Part shown: piece after piece, positions 18,501-24,895 of the stretch
Layout: every line of letters starts with the position of its first letter
How positions within the stretch are numbered: the first letter of the stretch is position 1
DNA from: a virus
DNA: 43,388 nt
Virus record (IMG/VR): IMGVR_UViG_3300045303_000112
Coordinates: 1-43,388 of that record
Direction: 5' to 3' (one strand)
Translations under genes and position numbers: made by a program
The notes under the pieces: generated by a model
The model's database searches: none
Seen by the model: only the letters and a program-made list of their open reading frames with translations
What the model was told of the DNA's origin: nothing

Positions 18501-21500
18501 GCGCTTCATCGCGGCCACCGGGACAGGTTTCCAGAAGATCATCGCAGGCAAAATAGTGCAGGCCATCAACAGGCTCCAGACAGCCGGCGTCGTTTTCGAT
18601 TTGAAGCTCGCGCACGTAGGCGACACCGTTCCGCGCGCTTTGCTTCCCGCCCGCGGCATCACCGCCTGGAACTTCGCCCCGAACAACAACACCGTCACCG
18701 TTTGGATCAACGCAAGCGACGTGACCGGCAAGGTCGGGACATCTTACGAGACCGTGCTGCACGAGTTGGTTCATGCGGCGACGGTTGCGATCACGCACCT
18801 CGGGAACCGAAAAGCGGCGATCGGCTACAAGTCGGCGCAGGACGTGCGCGACCTCTACGCCGTGACAAACCACGTCATTGCGCACTTCAACGCGAGGGTG
18901 GCGGCGGCGAAAGCTGGAAAGACCACGCTTACCGACTTCGAGGACAGGCTGCATCGGGGCGCATCCAACGCCTTTACGAACCCGGATGAAACGCTCGCTT
19001 GGGCGCTATCGAACCCGCAGGCGCAGGCGTACCTGGAGACCGTCCCCTATCCTGAGCACAAGTCCGCATGGACCGCGTTCGTGGACGCTATCCGCAGGCT
19101 CCTGGGCATTCCGCGTCATGCAGCCACGGCTTTCTCCGAAGTCCTGCGCATTTCCGAGAACCTGATGGGCGACAACGCGAATGAGTTGCTTGGGATCGCA
19201 TCTGACCAAGGGAGCACCGAGGCTCAGACGCGGGCCGGGAGCGGGGTGTTGCAGCAGGCCAAATTCATTGGAAAATTCCCGAACATAGATAGTAACCCGC
19301 GTACCGTTTCTGAGATGAAGGCAAGGGCTGCCAAACACGCAGCAGAACGCGCGACAGCGGGGCAGGATCAGACCGAGGCCGCACGCGAGGCGGCGGGGAT
19401 AGCCAAGCCGGCAAGCGAGCGCGGCGAAAACTACGATCAGGCGTGGAAAGAGTACAGCGCGCTTCCTGGAGTAGATGCTGACTATTTAGGGAGGCCGAAG
19501 ATATCCGATTTGGTTGCGGGAGCGCAATTCGAGTTGGACATCGCAGGCGAAGGCGAAATAAAGCATACGCCGAAGCAGTCAGCGCGCATTCGCGCATTCA
19601 TTGAAAAATGGACCGGCGCGGAAGAATCGCAGCCCGCCAGCTCGCAGGAGCAGGGCGGGACGCTCGCCCACCGCTCCACCGCCTCCGAGCGCGTCTTCGA
19701 GACCGTGCAGAAAGCCCCCGTAGTTGGCAACTGGCTCTCCGCGCAGTTCAATTCTCCCGCCTCCTTCGGCATCCTGAAACCGTTCAACACGCAACTGCAC
19801 AAAGCGCTGACGCTCGCAAAGCAGGGGAAGCCCGAATTCAAGCGCGTATTCGATAAGCTCCAGGATTTTCTGAGCGACACAACGGCGCTCGCCGTTCATG
19901 CCGAGCAGCAGGCACCGACCATGTTCCGCGAACTGACTGGGCTTGGCGCGAAGTCGGTCAAGAACTACCTGGGTGCCGCGAAGACCGAGGACATCAACGC
20001 CATCGGCCCATGGCTCAACTACGGCACGCTCTACGGTGGGCCAAGCCCGATGGACGGCATCGTCTGGACCGACAAGGAACTGGCCGGCGACTTCGCGGGT
20101 TCCAAGCGCGTCAAGCCGCGCGTTCCGCCGCTCACCCTTGAACAGATCAAGCTCTACCACGAGGCGCGTGCCGCCATCAACACCTCGGTTGAGACCGGCG
20201 CCAAGTCGGCGATCTTCAAGAACGTGGAGAAATTCGGCATCACGTTCGACAAGTTCGATAGCCTCGACCGCGTGGCTGCCGAGGTGAAGGACCAACTCAC
20301 TGAGTTACGCAATGACGCGCACATCCGCTACCAGCAGCAGGAAGACATCACCAACACCGCGCACGAGGAATCGCAAACCGCCGGCGACGCGGCCAAAGCG
20401 CGGCCAAAGGACCGGCAGTTACGGGTTGCCGCCGAGAACGCCCGCGCCAACTACGAGAACGAGCAAAAGGCGCTGGACGATATTCAGAAGGACATCGATA
20501 CGTTTGACAGGCTGATCGGGACCAAGGATGAACCCGGCACGATCGACCAGATTGGTGACGTGGCCCACGGCCTGATCGAACACGGATACGCACCCCTTAA
20601 GCGATTCGGGAATCGCACGGTGACGGCCTACGACAGCACCGGCAAGGCGCGCTTCTTCGGCGCGTTCGACGGCACGCCGCTCGTGCCAGGCTCGGCCAAC
20701 GCCGAAATGCAGCGCGTGGCCGTGCAGATCAAGGCGCTGCACCCTGAATGGGACGTGGTGACGGGCGTGCGCGACGAAGAGGCGTGGAAGATGTACCAGG
20801 GCTTGAGTTTGGATGCCCTTGAGAACTTCCTCGATCTCCTGCCCGCCGAGACGCAGGCCGAGATCAAGCGCGATCCGATTGTTCAGGAATACCTCAAAAA
20901 CTCGGTCAACAACCGCAGCGTGTTGAAGGAACTGATCCACAGGAAGGGAACACCTGGCTTCTCGACCGACGTGGCGCGCGTGGTGGCTTCCTTCATGACG
21001 AGCCATGCCCGCGCGGCGAGTTCGCTCTACCACATCGGCGCGGCAAAGAACATGGTGCAGGACATCCCGCAGGAGCAGGGCGATGTGCGCGACGAGGCGG
21101 CAAAATTGGTCGATTACGTGACCAAACCGGGCGAGGAAGCGGCAAAACTGCGCGGATTCCTGTTTTTTCACTTCCTTGGGGCTTCGGTTGCCGCTGGCGC
21201 TGTCAATCTGACCCAAACGCCGATGATGACGGTCGGTTATCTGAACAAGTTCGCCTCGTTGAAGGACGTGACGGCGCGCATCCTGGCGGCATCGGCAAAG
21301 GCCGTCATGGACCCCATCGGCATCAAAGGGGCGCTCGGCCAGGCGCTCGTGCGCGCCGAGCGCGAGGGCATCACGGCGCCGCAGCAGATTCACCACTTGA
21401 TCGGCATCTCGGCGAATAACCCATTTTCCAGCAACCGGGCTTTCCGCGGCTTCATGAACGTGTGGGGCAGCATATTCGGGGCAACGGAGGTATTCAACCG

Positions 21501-22569
21501 CCGCGTGGCCTTCATGGCTGGCTACGAGACTGGCCAGGCGAACGGCATGGGGGATGCCGCCGCTTACGCTTTCGCCAAGGATGTGGTGGCGCAGACGCAG
21601 GGGCTCTACAACCGCGGCAATACCGCCAATATCGGACGCGGCGCGATCGGGAAGACCGTCTTCACGTTCAAGCAATTCACCGTGATGTACTTGGAGCTGC
21701 TCCAGCGCTTACCGCCAAAGCAGCAACTCCTGATGCTCGGGATTCTGCTTGCAGCGGCCGGCGGCGAGGGCCTGCCGTTCGCCGAGGACATCGAGGATTT
21801 GGTAGACACGCTTGGCCAGTGGCTTGGATTCTCCACCAACACCGGAAAATGGACCGGCAAGGTGATCCGTGACACGCTCGGGGCCGAATTCGAGCGCCCG
21901 CTGTTGAAGGGCTTGGGCGGGATGCTGCCGATCGACCTGCATTCCAGGCTCGGATTCGGCAATATCGTGCCCGGCACGGCGTTCTTGAAGCCTTCCGAGA
22001 TTGACAAGACGCGCGACGTTGCCGAAGCCGTGGGGCCGCTCGGGGGCGTGCTCAAGTCATTTTCCGACAGCCTGCAACTGCTTGCCCGCGGCAAATGGGA
22101 CCAAGCAGCCGTGAATGCCGCGCCTAAAGCCCTCCGCGACGCCTATAATGGCCTCCACATGGCCGCAACCGGCGAATCCCAGGACATCCAGGGCCGACTC
22201 GCCTTGAAGGACGTGACCGCCGGGGAAGCTCTCGGCAAGGCAATCGGCTTTAACCCGCAGCGCGCAGCGATCGAGAGCGAAACGAAGCGCGAACTGCAAC
22301 TCGATAAGAACTTGCGCATCGTCCGAATGGACGAGATGGCCAGCGACTGGGCCGATGGCATCTTGCGCCAGGATAGGGACAAGCAGGCCGAAGCGCGGCA
22401 ACGTCTGCGCACTTGGAATTCCGAGAACCCGGAACTGCGCATCCAAATGGCCGATATGTTGCGCTCAGTGCAGGAGCGGGTGAAGGCGGCGCGCATGACT
22501 GGCGCGGAACGCTTTATCAGGTCAACGCCCAAGGCATTGAAGCCGGAAGCGCGATCTGCGCTTCAATAG
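6502..22569 (+). CDS. Giant polyvalent protein: methyltransferase, helicase, zincin, PLxRFG
   Basis: 5355 codons, GTG start coupled to the preceding stop (ATGs at 6511 and 6517 are alternatives). In order: an N-terminal segment with the motif QNMFAEF twice (residues 92-98, 107-113); a hydrophobic Gly/Ala patch (about 192-250); a ParB-like domain with DGHHQ (907-911); small beta domains in Pro/Ala linkers to about 1690; an N6-adenine methyltransferase with a motif-I-like ENSMGVGN (2021-2028) and NPPF (2087-2090); a superfamily 2 helicase with GSGKT (2742-2746), DESQ (2903-2906), ATGTP (2954-2958) and QREGRIVRQ (3320-3328); coiled coil to about 3700; a zincin HELVH (4087-4091); PLKRFG (4698-4703); and an ejection-protein-like C-terminus. 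The methyltransferase-helicase pair resembles phage DarB-type antirestriction proteins. Likely virion-borne and injected. Active residues are seen; roles are inference. Confidence 0.9.
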   Translation: MNLMGMFDDFEHNPADPGSYRTYEDLRARAALTPEESAADQADSVSPESKAALEHEIARRDLTPKQRGILEGEYASKFGGGTALNWIDDQAQNMFAEFAPKASAPPQNMFAEFATAPAAKPQAQEPRSLLKEVPLQLYAGATIDLPKQVGQAMQWMSEPGHPAYEKGQALQDWAAQREKESPDLAPQTEGRGLIGRALSAGARAIAPSVVPMVAGAALAPLGVAAAGTALAAGTFGLFGASQAQESYDKLIKSGVPEPDARRAGWINLMIEGGGETLGDVAGLKLFGLFGKALGKSAVDSAIKGVTDTAVWKPFITQLPKTTAIEASTEFGQNYGEAWVENRFGAANPEQNDPFAQGVQGAEAALGMTLLLGPFGLAGFASRAKRNGKIADALTDPDTPEANRIAAAKIVFDEIKAVDPKAAAAWSENSTVAILGKAPILLDETTAQSDQNLVRGMPVEPASADAITKDGLAKISAAPDLDTAIQAAADATKGPIVPAVIPIVPPKRETPPGMDTFGGLMEDKTPTNAEDEALKRLQIDQAHEERAAPTAMGSAMQAALTKQDERDVTGMTDKELDLAGRLTRSDARRAEIAGEQQRRQEVQGAKAVRGDTQQAGQGSEGGQPGLQFGAVEGGGNLQQPAQGPANVGGAPGGGTQTPRPDNVALNRALNAVIRRQPVAKDITPYLLNAGLATTRDDGTLKLTNAGFRARQQTSRAIAPAPAPGLAQQPGGQNGQRQEAPETEVLAPAPPPAAGAAAPVAAPTLADIHALAESKGIDVGTPEFRAWTRKSTGKEHLDALNPTKRKILFERLKARPAAAGTSPEWVAFPPESGTLGVPRADMPQIAAEHRGALVNFLEARGVTHHQEEVRADSLKPTQAEYSPAKVEKAQKFEGGDRSILVSSDNHIVDGHHQAIAAARAGEPINIIRLNAPIAQLLPLVREFPSATTAPAGTAAPAAKAAVAPAPQAKAEPSTETAVTAKQQLFVRWGGQTHPVESLQDASEKWEAFRDKAGAGVSEVGNGVSIVDQTGKEVARVSYNGRVWPAGEHKRGNVPLYVPEGEKGPAKVETPPTVPRETAAPAETKAAASKPETKPAAEPKASDILSMSSAEFDALIDEVVAERRAAAAEPAPTKAAIIPTRAGIVVQPLDEKGEPAGPAHQAGEKPVEAAPASREQLIADLKAKGFDGTIDRLNRGTITEAQARDELTGKPKPGEFKRGQRVEYVSGKYEGRHGEIAEAHAFRWSTGFGQVSESQMSYEVKTDNGGTVHASQAEIRAETAKPERVVADVKVGDRWTDPEHAYSMIGYYERGAAGDRAASSRAKKPDMKAKWLRNAEVKDADAARYRDAYNEWATRFPDEAAKIAPPVAAAQTAPTSVPSAAGAPSMTLTQTKHTKSGADLWVVKLGERVDAGTFSALKAKATRNHGIWSNFTKGFNFTTPAGAEAFMGKPATPAAGPSIERGDVARDFLAGGRGAVLPEQPTPQAPPLAGMTPLGAQPYAGTNWQPVGRNMSPGAAMSILTTGTRVRNHSGAEGTIQEWEKGDGDSVRVLFDGNKNVFLYDGRELDFDPRGAASPVKTAAQIASEAAAGRKVLEDLFGRKDSAQVAATPAVPVAASLDVVLTDEDKADAAQALGDKAWSDGTAKKFLQGYAEWLQQGAKELATALGKLYAKVLAAARAGLLSIAVAFNFNAAQHVPSLSMPVTQQTITQAVSWGEDKYAVREQRTPAGRFASRAKGDFDDEIWAKVRPALDANFAEFTATGGNPKDFVRQVFATYNESIIPYLRRWHKESAHAATGPGKPESPRPSPLEGVLPEEIPRLEGGGATGTGPRLGGGAHAPGDTGGPGGGLHPVPGVGEGAGTVPPAPGGGRPAGGTTGQSGLRQPGGNEPGTRPGELVPQAENFVITDELELGKGTSIQKYEDNVAAIRLLKQIEAENRDATPEEQKTLARYVGWGGIKEAFPNPNNPARKGWERRVAEIKDLLTEDEHDAAARSIQDAHYTSKPVVDIMWAIAGRLGFDGGKVLENSMGVGNFFGLMPAQLRTGATLTGIELDNITARIAKQLYPKANIIGPIGFEDVNLADNTFNLNVGNPPFGKGTPYDANSKHLNGFTTHNFFFAKAIDKLAPGGLHIQVVSRYLMDAQTNPAREYIAHRAELIGAMRLPWTAFYSTAGTEVVTDIIVLQKLEERDWGRADDSWTKTTMIPDPLGGEPMRVNQYYADHPEMIVGQMNRSGEMVMENDITVQPEDGIPLELGLMQRAMNFPDDIYRRGKSEADVKAESDAAVSAPAETIEQHAIGSYFEEGGRLLQRVMTPDGSLRAEEITAASIWKDVKPGVTTKKGELKTPSTWGETRIARVRGMVHIHEAEMTLLNAERNDAPDAELKALRAVLNKVYDKYVAEHGFLNQRENELAFRADSVGSPRLLALEHNFDAGVSKSAAKRLGIKEKAPTAEKMPIFTTRQVAPYKAPDKAANAIDGLAISIMEKGSVSVPYIAKLTGMGEHDIVRDLTSGEKPVAYFNPASKTYETAPMYLSGNVKRKYQEAREAGLMEQAEALKAAFPPDAKAGDIVARMGAGWIHRDVYAKFVRHLLGEEAVAEIIFLPATGGFAVSTHGGDEVMVGTKWGSPRRDAHDLISRILNNKDMAVYDTDSDGKREMNKAATEAAQEKAEQIREEFMDWVFKDSDQREALVSFYNENINTHVGREWDGDYLTLPGKVPDAIITLNRHQLNAVARWISTGKILLDHVVGSGKTYTIIAATMEMRRIGLLKKPMIVVPNHLVEQWAQAFYQLYPGANILAMRKADFTKQNRNKMLARVATGNWDAVIFSHSSFGFIANERGILVAAIRDQIAELQAAIDAARKTEGAKSRTAAQYQKSKEKMQQRMKALLDKPKDETLTFQQLGVDQITVDESQEFKNLFFTTQRRGVGGFGNPTGSKRAFDMYIKTQWLQKTQNGRGVAFATGTPISNSLTELFTLQRYLGLDELKARGMVSLDAWLAAFGITETDYESNVTGTKYKRKERLRRITNAPEIMQLYKQFTDSVTQADVERNYREDHEGKAFPIPKVKGGKARQNVTAKATAAQNAFSEQLNNRMDHLPSDPRIDNALKVLTDGRKASLDMRLIDPSQSDEPGSKIHVAADNIYRIYAENTHRLGTQLVFCDLSTPNKHGKKDAAKFLKEAREILDDKGAAPFGDLRQQWRELRSRIQEMYDTMDEAEGDQRSIDHIEKFLAQHDDIDAAVTNADLNFSIYDDMRTKLIERGIAPHEIAFIHDYNGDAQKQDLFDAVNAGRIRVLLGSTAKMGAGTNVQRRMVGLHHLDVPWRPSDILQREGRIVRQGNYFRYNPITREDNPGFEVEILAYATEPSSDVFMWQAQEQKLVAIESISRYHGEREIEDVSGESMSASEMKALASGNPLILEDVKLTEEIRKLEASRARHRSTEQDLESEVARYQRYIDQLPAVIARQQDLSNRIDAYKANPFEGKRPTAQIDGKEVNAEQAWEHIAEVRNAALMAAAEANAPARTQQKIIEEKTQAVKLNSPEFKALEAEHKAIEKALIKPKFEVTFAGKVYRGVESAQKAVTDKLGDHDAIRFVLDGKDYIRRADIEAHIDDVVRDWASNMEGSATLGTVGGIPIELAWINDRLGNGIKVTIGGEVEYAEHGTKKSFIGQPYEVKADGDMVLRLIQKILRETKSNLTGNKESYQKALKGIAPLKAQMGKPWGKDVDLAKKKARAADVRRELAGQAPPVLDATKPVGHTILGTPIYIGDIVRMKTETIDGTKVGGETFTVTGATWEGSKRNERYIQGQDTRNTTTSYSYHVENVAEVIPGDRPGVTQESADAAGMGPSRRAAAPAPMSDANLLKFRAIRMGEGFQLVPSFSDVQLAAAPGFDFFAHRRDDKNRTWNISERSTGLHFGAVGDTKKEAIAEAERIIGEVGVEKLQSAIDGAPKITPEILRRLVLGAGESGTAAQIQRSGLLNQPNESALLDPSKAEAAKVQAGIEGKTVLEAARFIAATGTGFQKIIAGKIVQAINRLQTAGVVFDLKLAHVGDTVPRALLPARGITAWNFAPNNNTVTVWINASDVTGKVGTSYETVLHELVHAATVAITHLGNRKAAIGYKSAQDVRDLYAVTNHVIAHFNARVAAAKAGKTTLTDFEDRLHRGASNAFTNPDETLAWALSNPQAQAYLETVPYPEHKSAWTAFVDAIRRLLGIPRHAATAFSEVLRISENLMGDNANELLGIASDQGSTEAQTRAGSGVLQQAKFIGKFPNIDSNPRTVSEMKARAAKHAAERATAGQDQTEAAREAAGIAKPASERGENYDQAWKEYSALPGVDADYLGRPKISDLVAGAQFELDIAGEGEIKHTPKQSARIRAFIEKWTGAEESQPASSQEQGGTLAHRSTASERVFETVQKAPVVGNWLSAQFNSPASFGILKPFNTQLHKALTLAKQGKPEFKRVFDKLQDFLSDTTALAVHAEQQAPTMFRELTGLGAKSVKNYLGAAKTEDINAIGPWLNYGTLYGGPSPMDGIVWTDKELAGDFAGSKRVKPRVPPLTLEQIKLYHEARAAINTSVETGAKSAIFKNVEKFGITFDKFDSLDRVAAEVKDQLTELRNDAHIRYQQQEDITNTAHEESQTAGDAAKARPKDRQLRVAAENARANYENEQKALDDIQKDIDTFDRLIGTKDEPGTIDQIGDVAHGLIEHGYAPLKRFGNRTVTAYDSTGKARFFGAFDGTPLVPGSANAEMQRVAVQIKALHPEWDVVTGVRDEEAWKMYQGLSLDALENFLDLLPAETQAEIKRDPIVQEYLKNSVNNRSVLKELIHRKGTPGFSTDVARVVASFMTSHARAASSLYHIGAAKNMVQDIPQEQGDVRDEAAKLVDYVTKPGEEAAKLRGFLFFHFLGASVAAGAVNLTQTPMMTVGYLNKFASLKDVTARILAASAKAVMDPIGIKGALGQALVRAEREGITAPQQIHHLIGISANNPFSSNRAFRGFMNVWGSIFGATEVFNRRVAFMAGYETGQANGMGDAAAYAFAKDVVAQTQGLYNRGNTANIGRGAIGKTVFTFKQFTVMYLELLQRLPPKQQLLMLGILLAAAGGEGLPFAEDIEDLVDTLGQWLGFSTNTGKWTGKVIRDTLGAEFERPLLKGLGGMLPIDLHSRLGFGNIVPGTAFLKPSEIDKTRDVAEAVGPLGGVLKSFSDSLQLLARGKWDQAAVNAAPKALRDAYNGLHMAATGESQDIQGRLALKDVTAGEALGKAIGFNPQRAAIESETKRELQLDKNLRIVRMDEMASDWADGILRQDRDKQAEARQRLRTWNSENPELRIQMADMLRSVQERVKAARMTGAERFIRSTPKALKPEARSALQ
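8309..8506 (+). CDS. Small gene nested in +1 frame of the giant gene (65 aa)
   Basis: An exact AGGAGG (8297-8302) lies six bases before GTG at 8309. The 65-residue product begins VPRQYEAIRNKLAKGAKVDS and continues with AAAIYNS, a pattern I recall from small phage proteins (MPRxYEAxRDK...AxxIYN). Third codon positions are mostly G or C, as in real genes of this window. The giant frame over the same bases encodes only Gly/Gln-rich linker, so the +1 frame is the better protein. The last 20 residues look less conserved. Function unknown. Confidence 0.6.
   Translation: MPRQYEAIRNKLAKGAKVDSPAYNLAQSRAAAIYNSQHRDRPMSAAHPEGAPRRPGLIMSRLIGR
8696..8734 (+). CDS. 12-residue nested mini-ORF with perfect ribosome binding site
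   Basis: AGGAGG (8685-8690) lies five bases before ATG at 8696. The frame encodes MGKGKKPPKPKY and stops at TAG, in the same +1 register as the other two nested genes. The basic, proline-rich start resembles the N-termini of small phage proteins; it may be a translated remnant of a longer gene. Support is the binding site and register only. Confidence 0.3.
   Translation: MGKGKKPPKPKY
11867..12178 (+). CDS. Small gene nested in +1 frame before the methyltransferase domain (103 aa)
   Basis: AAGGA lies eight bases before ATG at 11867. The 103-residue product (MLQLDPVSLKALGRRHWKEF...) is acidic and helical, with the segment GYTPYQAWEKERELYLLLPEE, and has strongly G/C-biased third codon positions. 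It resembles a family of small phage proteins with the pattern LDPxSLKxLGRxHWxEF; I recall the family but not its function. The giant frame across the same bases is a Gly/Pro linker (residues about 1789-1893), so these bases appear to have evolved as this gene. It ends just before the methyltransferase part of the giant protein begins. Confidence 0.7.
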   Translation: MLQLDPVSLKALGRRHWKEFCPKKYHDLKEAGQLEQALDSAVALTLQAIQEDREAGYTPYQAWEKERELYLLLPEEEDPQEEQPDNPAYDSLAEMNRALDQES

Positions 22570-22643
22570 TGATTCATCCTGACGCAAACGGATGGATCGT
22601 AATTACCGTAATCGCGCTGATGTTCATTGCGCTCGCCCTATAG
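22569..22643 (+). CDS. 24-residue membrane microprotein
   Basis: GTG at 22569 shares its first base with the last base of the giant gene's TAG stop. The product starts MIHPDANG and then has a hydrophobic span of about 16 residues (WIVITVIALMFIALAL), enough for one membrane segment. It is followed directly by a terminator. No separate ribosome binding site is visible, so translation would depend on coupling. Function unknown. Confidence 0.4.
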   Translation: MIHPDANGWIVITVIALMFIALAL

Positions 22644-22655
22644 GGTATTGCCGCG

Positions 22656-22679
22656 CGCCTTACCGCAAGGCGGCTTTTT
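22656..22679 (+). terminator. Intrinsic terminator after the giant gene
   Basis: A 6-bp stem, CGCCTT (22656-22661) with AAGGCG (22667-22672), encloses a five-base loop and is followed by GC and five T. It would separate the giant gene from the tail-appendage genes. Confidence 0.55.
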
Positions 22680-22687
22680 AGTAGGGA

Positions 22688-23896
22688 TTGGTATGGCTAT
22701 ATTTGGTGGCGTGGTCTAAGGTGCGTGCAGCAGTCAGGCAGTTGTTGTTGCTCGGGGCAGGCAGCGGAGTCGGGAGCGGGGGCGGTTTTCCCTCTTTCAA
22801 TCTGCCGCTGAACGACCTCGGCAACGGCATCGTCAACACGGTTCCGGCGCAGTCCGCGGGTTCGCATGTCGCTACCTTCACCAGCGCCCCTGTCGCGTGG
22901 ACGAAGCTCTCAAGCGGCCTGTGGGGTCCCGTTGCCACAGGGATACCCAGAAGCGGATATCTTGGGCAGGACACCGCAGTCGGCGCGTATGGCGGCTATT
23001 TTGCCGAAGGACTGGGCACGCAACTCGTCACCCCAACTGCGGCGATCCGGGACATGACGAACGCAGCATGGACCGCAGTGGGCATTACGCCAACCAAGAC
23101 GGCGACCGGCATCGACGGCGTACCAAACGCTTGCACGACGCTGACCTGCACCGCGCCCGGCGGCTCGATCCTGCAAACGCTCGTTGCAGCAGCTTCATCG
23201 CGCACCTACTCCATATTCCTGCGCCGCGTATCAGGCAACGGAACAATCGTTATACAGCAAGGCGCGACGACACAGGATGTGACAGCGCAAATCAACACCG
23301 TTACTAAGACGCGCGTGTGGCTGAACGCGAGCATCCTCAACTCTGTTTTCGGCATCGTCATGGGTACGGCTGGAGACGTGATCGAAGTTGACGTCAACCA
23401 GTTCGAGCCACTCACGCCAACGCAGATTCCAACGAGCCCGATGGCAAGTACAGGCGTCGCCCGTTCGGATTGGGATACGCTGTCATTCCCGAGCGCGGGC
23501 AACATCAGCGGAACGCAGGGCACAGCCTACGCCGAAGTGGTGATGCCGAACATCGTCAACAACAACTGGTTTCTCGGGTCGGGCAACGCGGCCCTGTATC
23601 ACATGGCAAGCAAACTGACTCTATTCGACGGCACGAGCAATCGTTCCGGCAACACGTTTATTCCTTCACAAGCGGTCCAGAAAATAGCGTTCAGTTGGGG
23701 CGGAGCCACCTCACAGACAGCGCTGAATGGTGTGGCGAGCGCAGTGCTCGGATTTGATGGGGACATGGGTTTTTCCGCAGCCGCGCTTTTCATTGCAGCC
23801 TCTGGTAGTGGTAATCAGCCGAATGGGTTTATGCGCAACATCCGTATTTTTCCAACGCAATTCAGCGGAGCGCAACTTGCTACACTAACAGCATAA
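22688..23896 (+). CDS. Tail appendage/fibre-like protein, start uncertain
   Basis: The open frame from TTG 22688 has 402 codons. From about residue 30 it reads as a beta-rich Ser/Thr/Gly/Asn protein; the last third has a lectin-like (LamG/concanavalin-type) pattern ending GFMRNIRIFPTQFSGAQLA, a common phage appendage signature. The start is unclear: TTG 22688 and GTG 22706 or 22721 lack good ribosome binding sites, while the best site (AGGG, six bases before ATG 22693) opens the short out-of-frame peptide MAIFGGVV, which would join this frame only after a +1 shift. Probable receptor-binding or tail decoration role. Confidence 0.65.
   Translation: MVWLYLVAWSKVRAAVRQLLLLGAGSGVGSGGGFPSFNLPLNDLGNGIVNTVPAQSAGSHVATFTSAPVAWTKLSSGLWGPVATGIPRSGYLGQDTAVGAYGGYFAEGLGTQLVTPTAAIRDMTNAAWTAVGITPTKTATGIDGVPNACTTLTCTAPGGSILQTLVAAASSRTYSIFLRRVSGNGTIVIQQGATTQDVTAQINTVTKTRVWLNASILNSVFGIVMGTAGDVIEVDVNQFEPLTPTQIPTSPMASTGVARSDWDTLSFPSAGNISGTQGTAYAEVVMPNIVNNNWFLGSGNAALYHMASKLTLFDGTSNRSGNTFIPSQAVQKIAFSWGGATSQTALNGVASAVLGFDGDMGFSAAALFIAASGSGNQPNGFMRNIRIFPTQFSGAQLATLTA
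22693..22719 (+). other. Short SD-led ORF at the start of the appendage gene
   Basis: AGGG at 22683-22686 is six bases from ATG 22693, and the frame ends at TAA 22717 after MAIFGGVV. The next codons in the +1 frame continue as SKVRAAVRQ of the appendage gene. This is either a translational leader, a programmed +1 frameshift site at GTC-TAA-G, or a sequencing or mutational frameshift. Confidence 0.35.
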
Positions 23897-23907
23897 GGAG
23901 AATCACG

Positions 23908-24111
23908 ATGCCCACTGTAATTCTGACAGCCACCGCGGGCCAGGCCGCGAGCGTGCAGCACGATGTTGGCAAGGCGCTCAATCTCGGACGCGATGCGACG
24001 CTTGCGGAAGTCACGCAGTACGCAAGGGATCAGTTTGAGGCGTTGCACATCCAGATCGCCAGAAATGAGGCGAACCAAGCTCTCGTAATCGCGCCATTGT
24101 CGCTTACTTGA
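23908..24111 (+). CDS. Small phage protein next to tail appendage genes
   Basis: 67 residues. AAGGAG lies seven bases before the ATG. Acidic/polar helical protein with no membrane segment, ending ARNEANQALVIAPLSLT. The C-terminal 15 residues closely match the 20-residue ORF at 24895-24957, on the far side of the HNH gene, suggesting a tandem duplicate disrupted by that element. Function unknown. Confidence 0.65.
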   Translation: MPTVILTATAGQAASVQHDVGKALNLGRDATLAEVTQYARDQFEALHIQIARNEANQALVIAPLSLT

Positions 24112-24187
24112 GAATACAATTAGCGGACACGCACAGCGTTGGTTGCGCCATGCGTGCCCTCGCCAATCAGGTCATCGGAGGACCATC

Positions 24188-24895
24188 ATGGTTAAGAACA
24201 GTTTAACGCAGGCGCGACTGAAAGAATTGCTGGAGTACGATCTGCTTACCGGCGTTTGGAGACGGCGAGTATCACGCGGGAACACGAAAACAGGAGATGA
24301 GGCTGGGACGGTACAAAAAGGTGGTTATAAACGCATCGAGGTAGATGGTACAAAATACCTTGTAAACAGGCTTGCGTTTTTATTTGTTACTGGCGCATGG
24401 CCCCGTGTTGAAGTGGATCACCAAGATGGAAATCCTTCAAATAATGCTTGGGCTAATCTACGCGATGTGACTCGACCACAAAATCAGCAGAACCTCCACG
24501 CTGCACGCGCAAACAATCGCCTTGGTATTCTCGGCGTAACTGAATACTTAAGTAGATTCAGAGCGACTATTCGCGCTAATGGCGTTGTTCATTATCTTGG
24601 CCTATTTGATACGAAAGAACTGGCAAGCCAAGCATATTTAGCTAAAAAACGTGAGATGCATGAATGCGGAGAGATTGCGCGCGACGCGAGACAGTCACCA
24701 ATAAAACGATCAAGATCATCAACAAGTGTTTCGGGCTTGACAGGCGTTACCTTCTACAAACGAAAAAATAAATGGATTGCCAGTTTTCGTTCCAACAGAA
24801 AATCACATTATTTGGGCATATTCGACACCCCAGAACTCGCGCACGCCGCCTACATTGAAGCCAAGCGCAAATTGCATCCATTGGGAATGCTCTGA
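24188..24895 (+). CDS. HNH homing endonuclease with two AP2 domains
   Basis: 235 residues from ATG 24188, chosen because GGAGG sits six bases upstream. Residues about 55-105 carry the HNH region (LVNRLAFLFVTG...VEVDHQDGNPSNNAWANLR). Two AP2-type DNA-binding units follow, each with YLGxFDTxELAxxAY. Homing endonucleases of this type cut DNA to copy their own gene. The gene is clearly richer in A and T than its neighbours, a sign of transfer, and is flanked by related C-terminal sequences of a small gene. It ends with TGATG overlap into the next ORF. Confidence 0.88.
   Translation: MVKNSLTQARLKELLEYDLLTGVWRRRVSRGNTKTGDEAGTVQKGGYKRIEVDGTKYLVNRLAFLFVTGAWPRVEVDHQDGNPSNNAWANLRDVTRPQNQQNLHAARANNRLGILGVTEYLSRFRATIRANGVVHYLGLFDTKELASQAYLAKKREMHECGEIARDARQSPIKRSRSSTSVSGLTGVTFYKRKNKWIASFRSNRKSHYLGIFDTPELAHAAYIEAKRKLHPLGML

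Noticed and set aside
20419-21675. 418-codon minus-strand frame opposite the PLxRFG region
   Set aside because: Same antisense effect of codon bias; the plus-strand protein is conserved-looking and continuous.
22688-22740. Signal peptide on the appendage protein (MVWLYLVAWSKVRAAVRQLLLL)
   Set aside because: The hydrophobic start depends on a doubtful TTG codon without a ribosome binding site; the likely start is downstream or reached by frameshift, so no signal is claimed.
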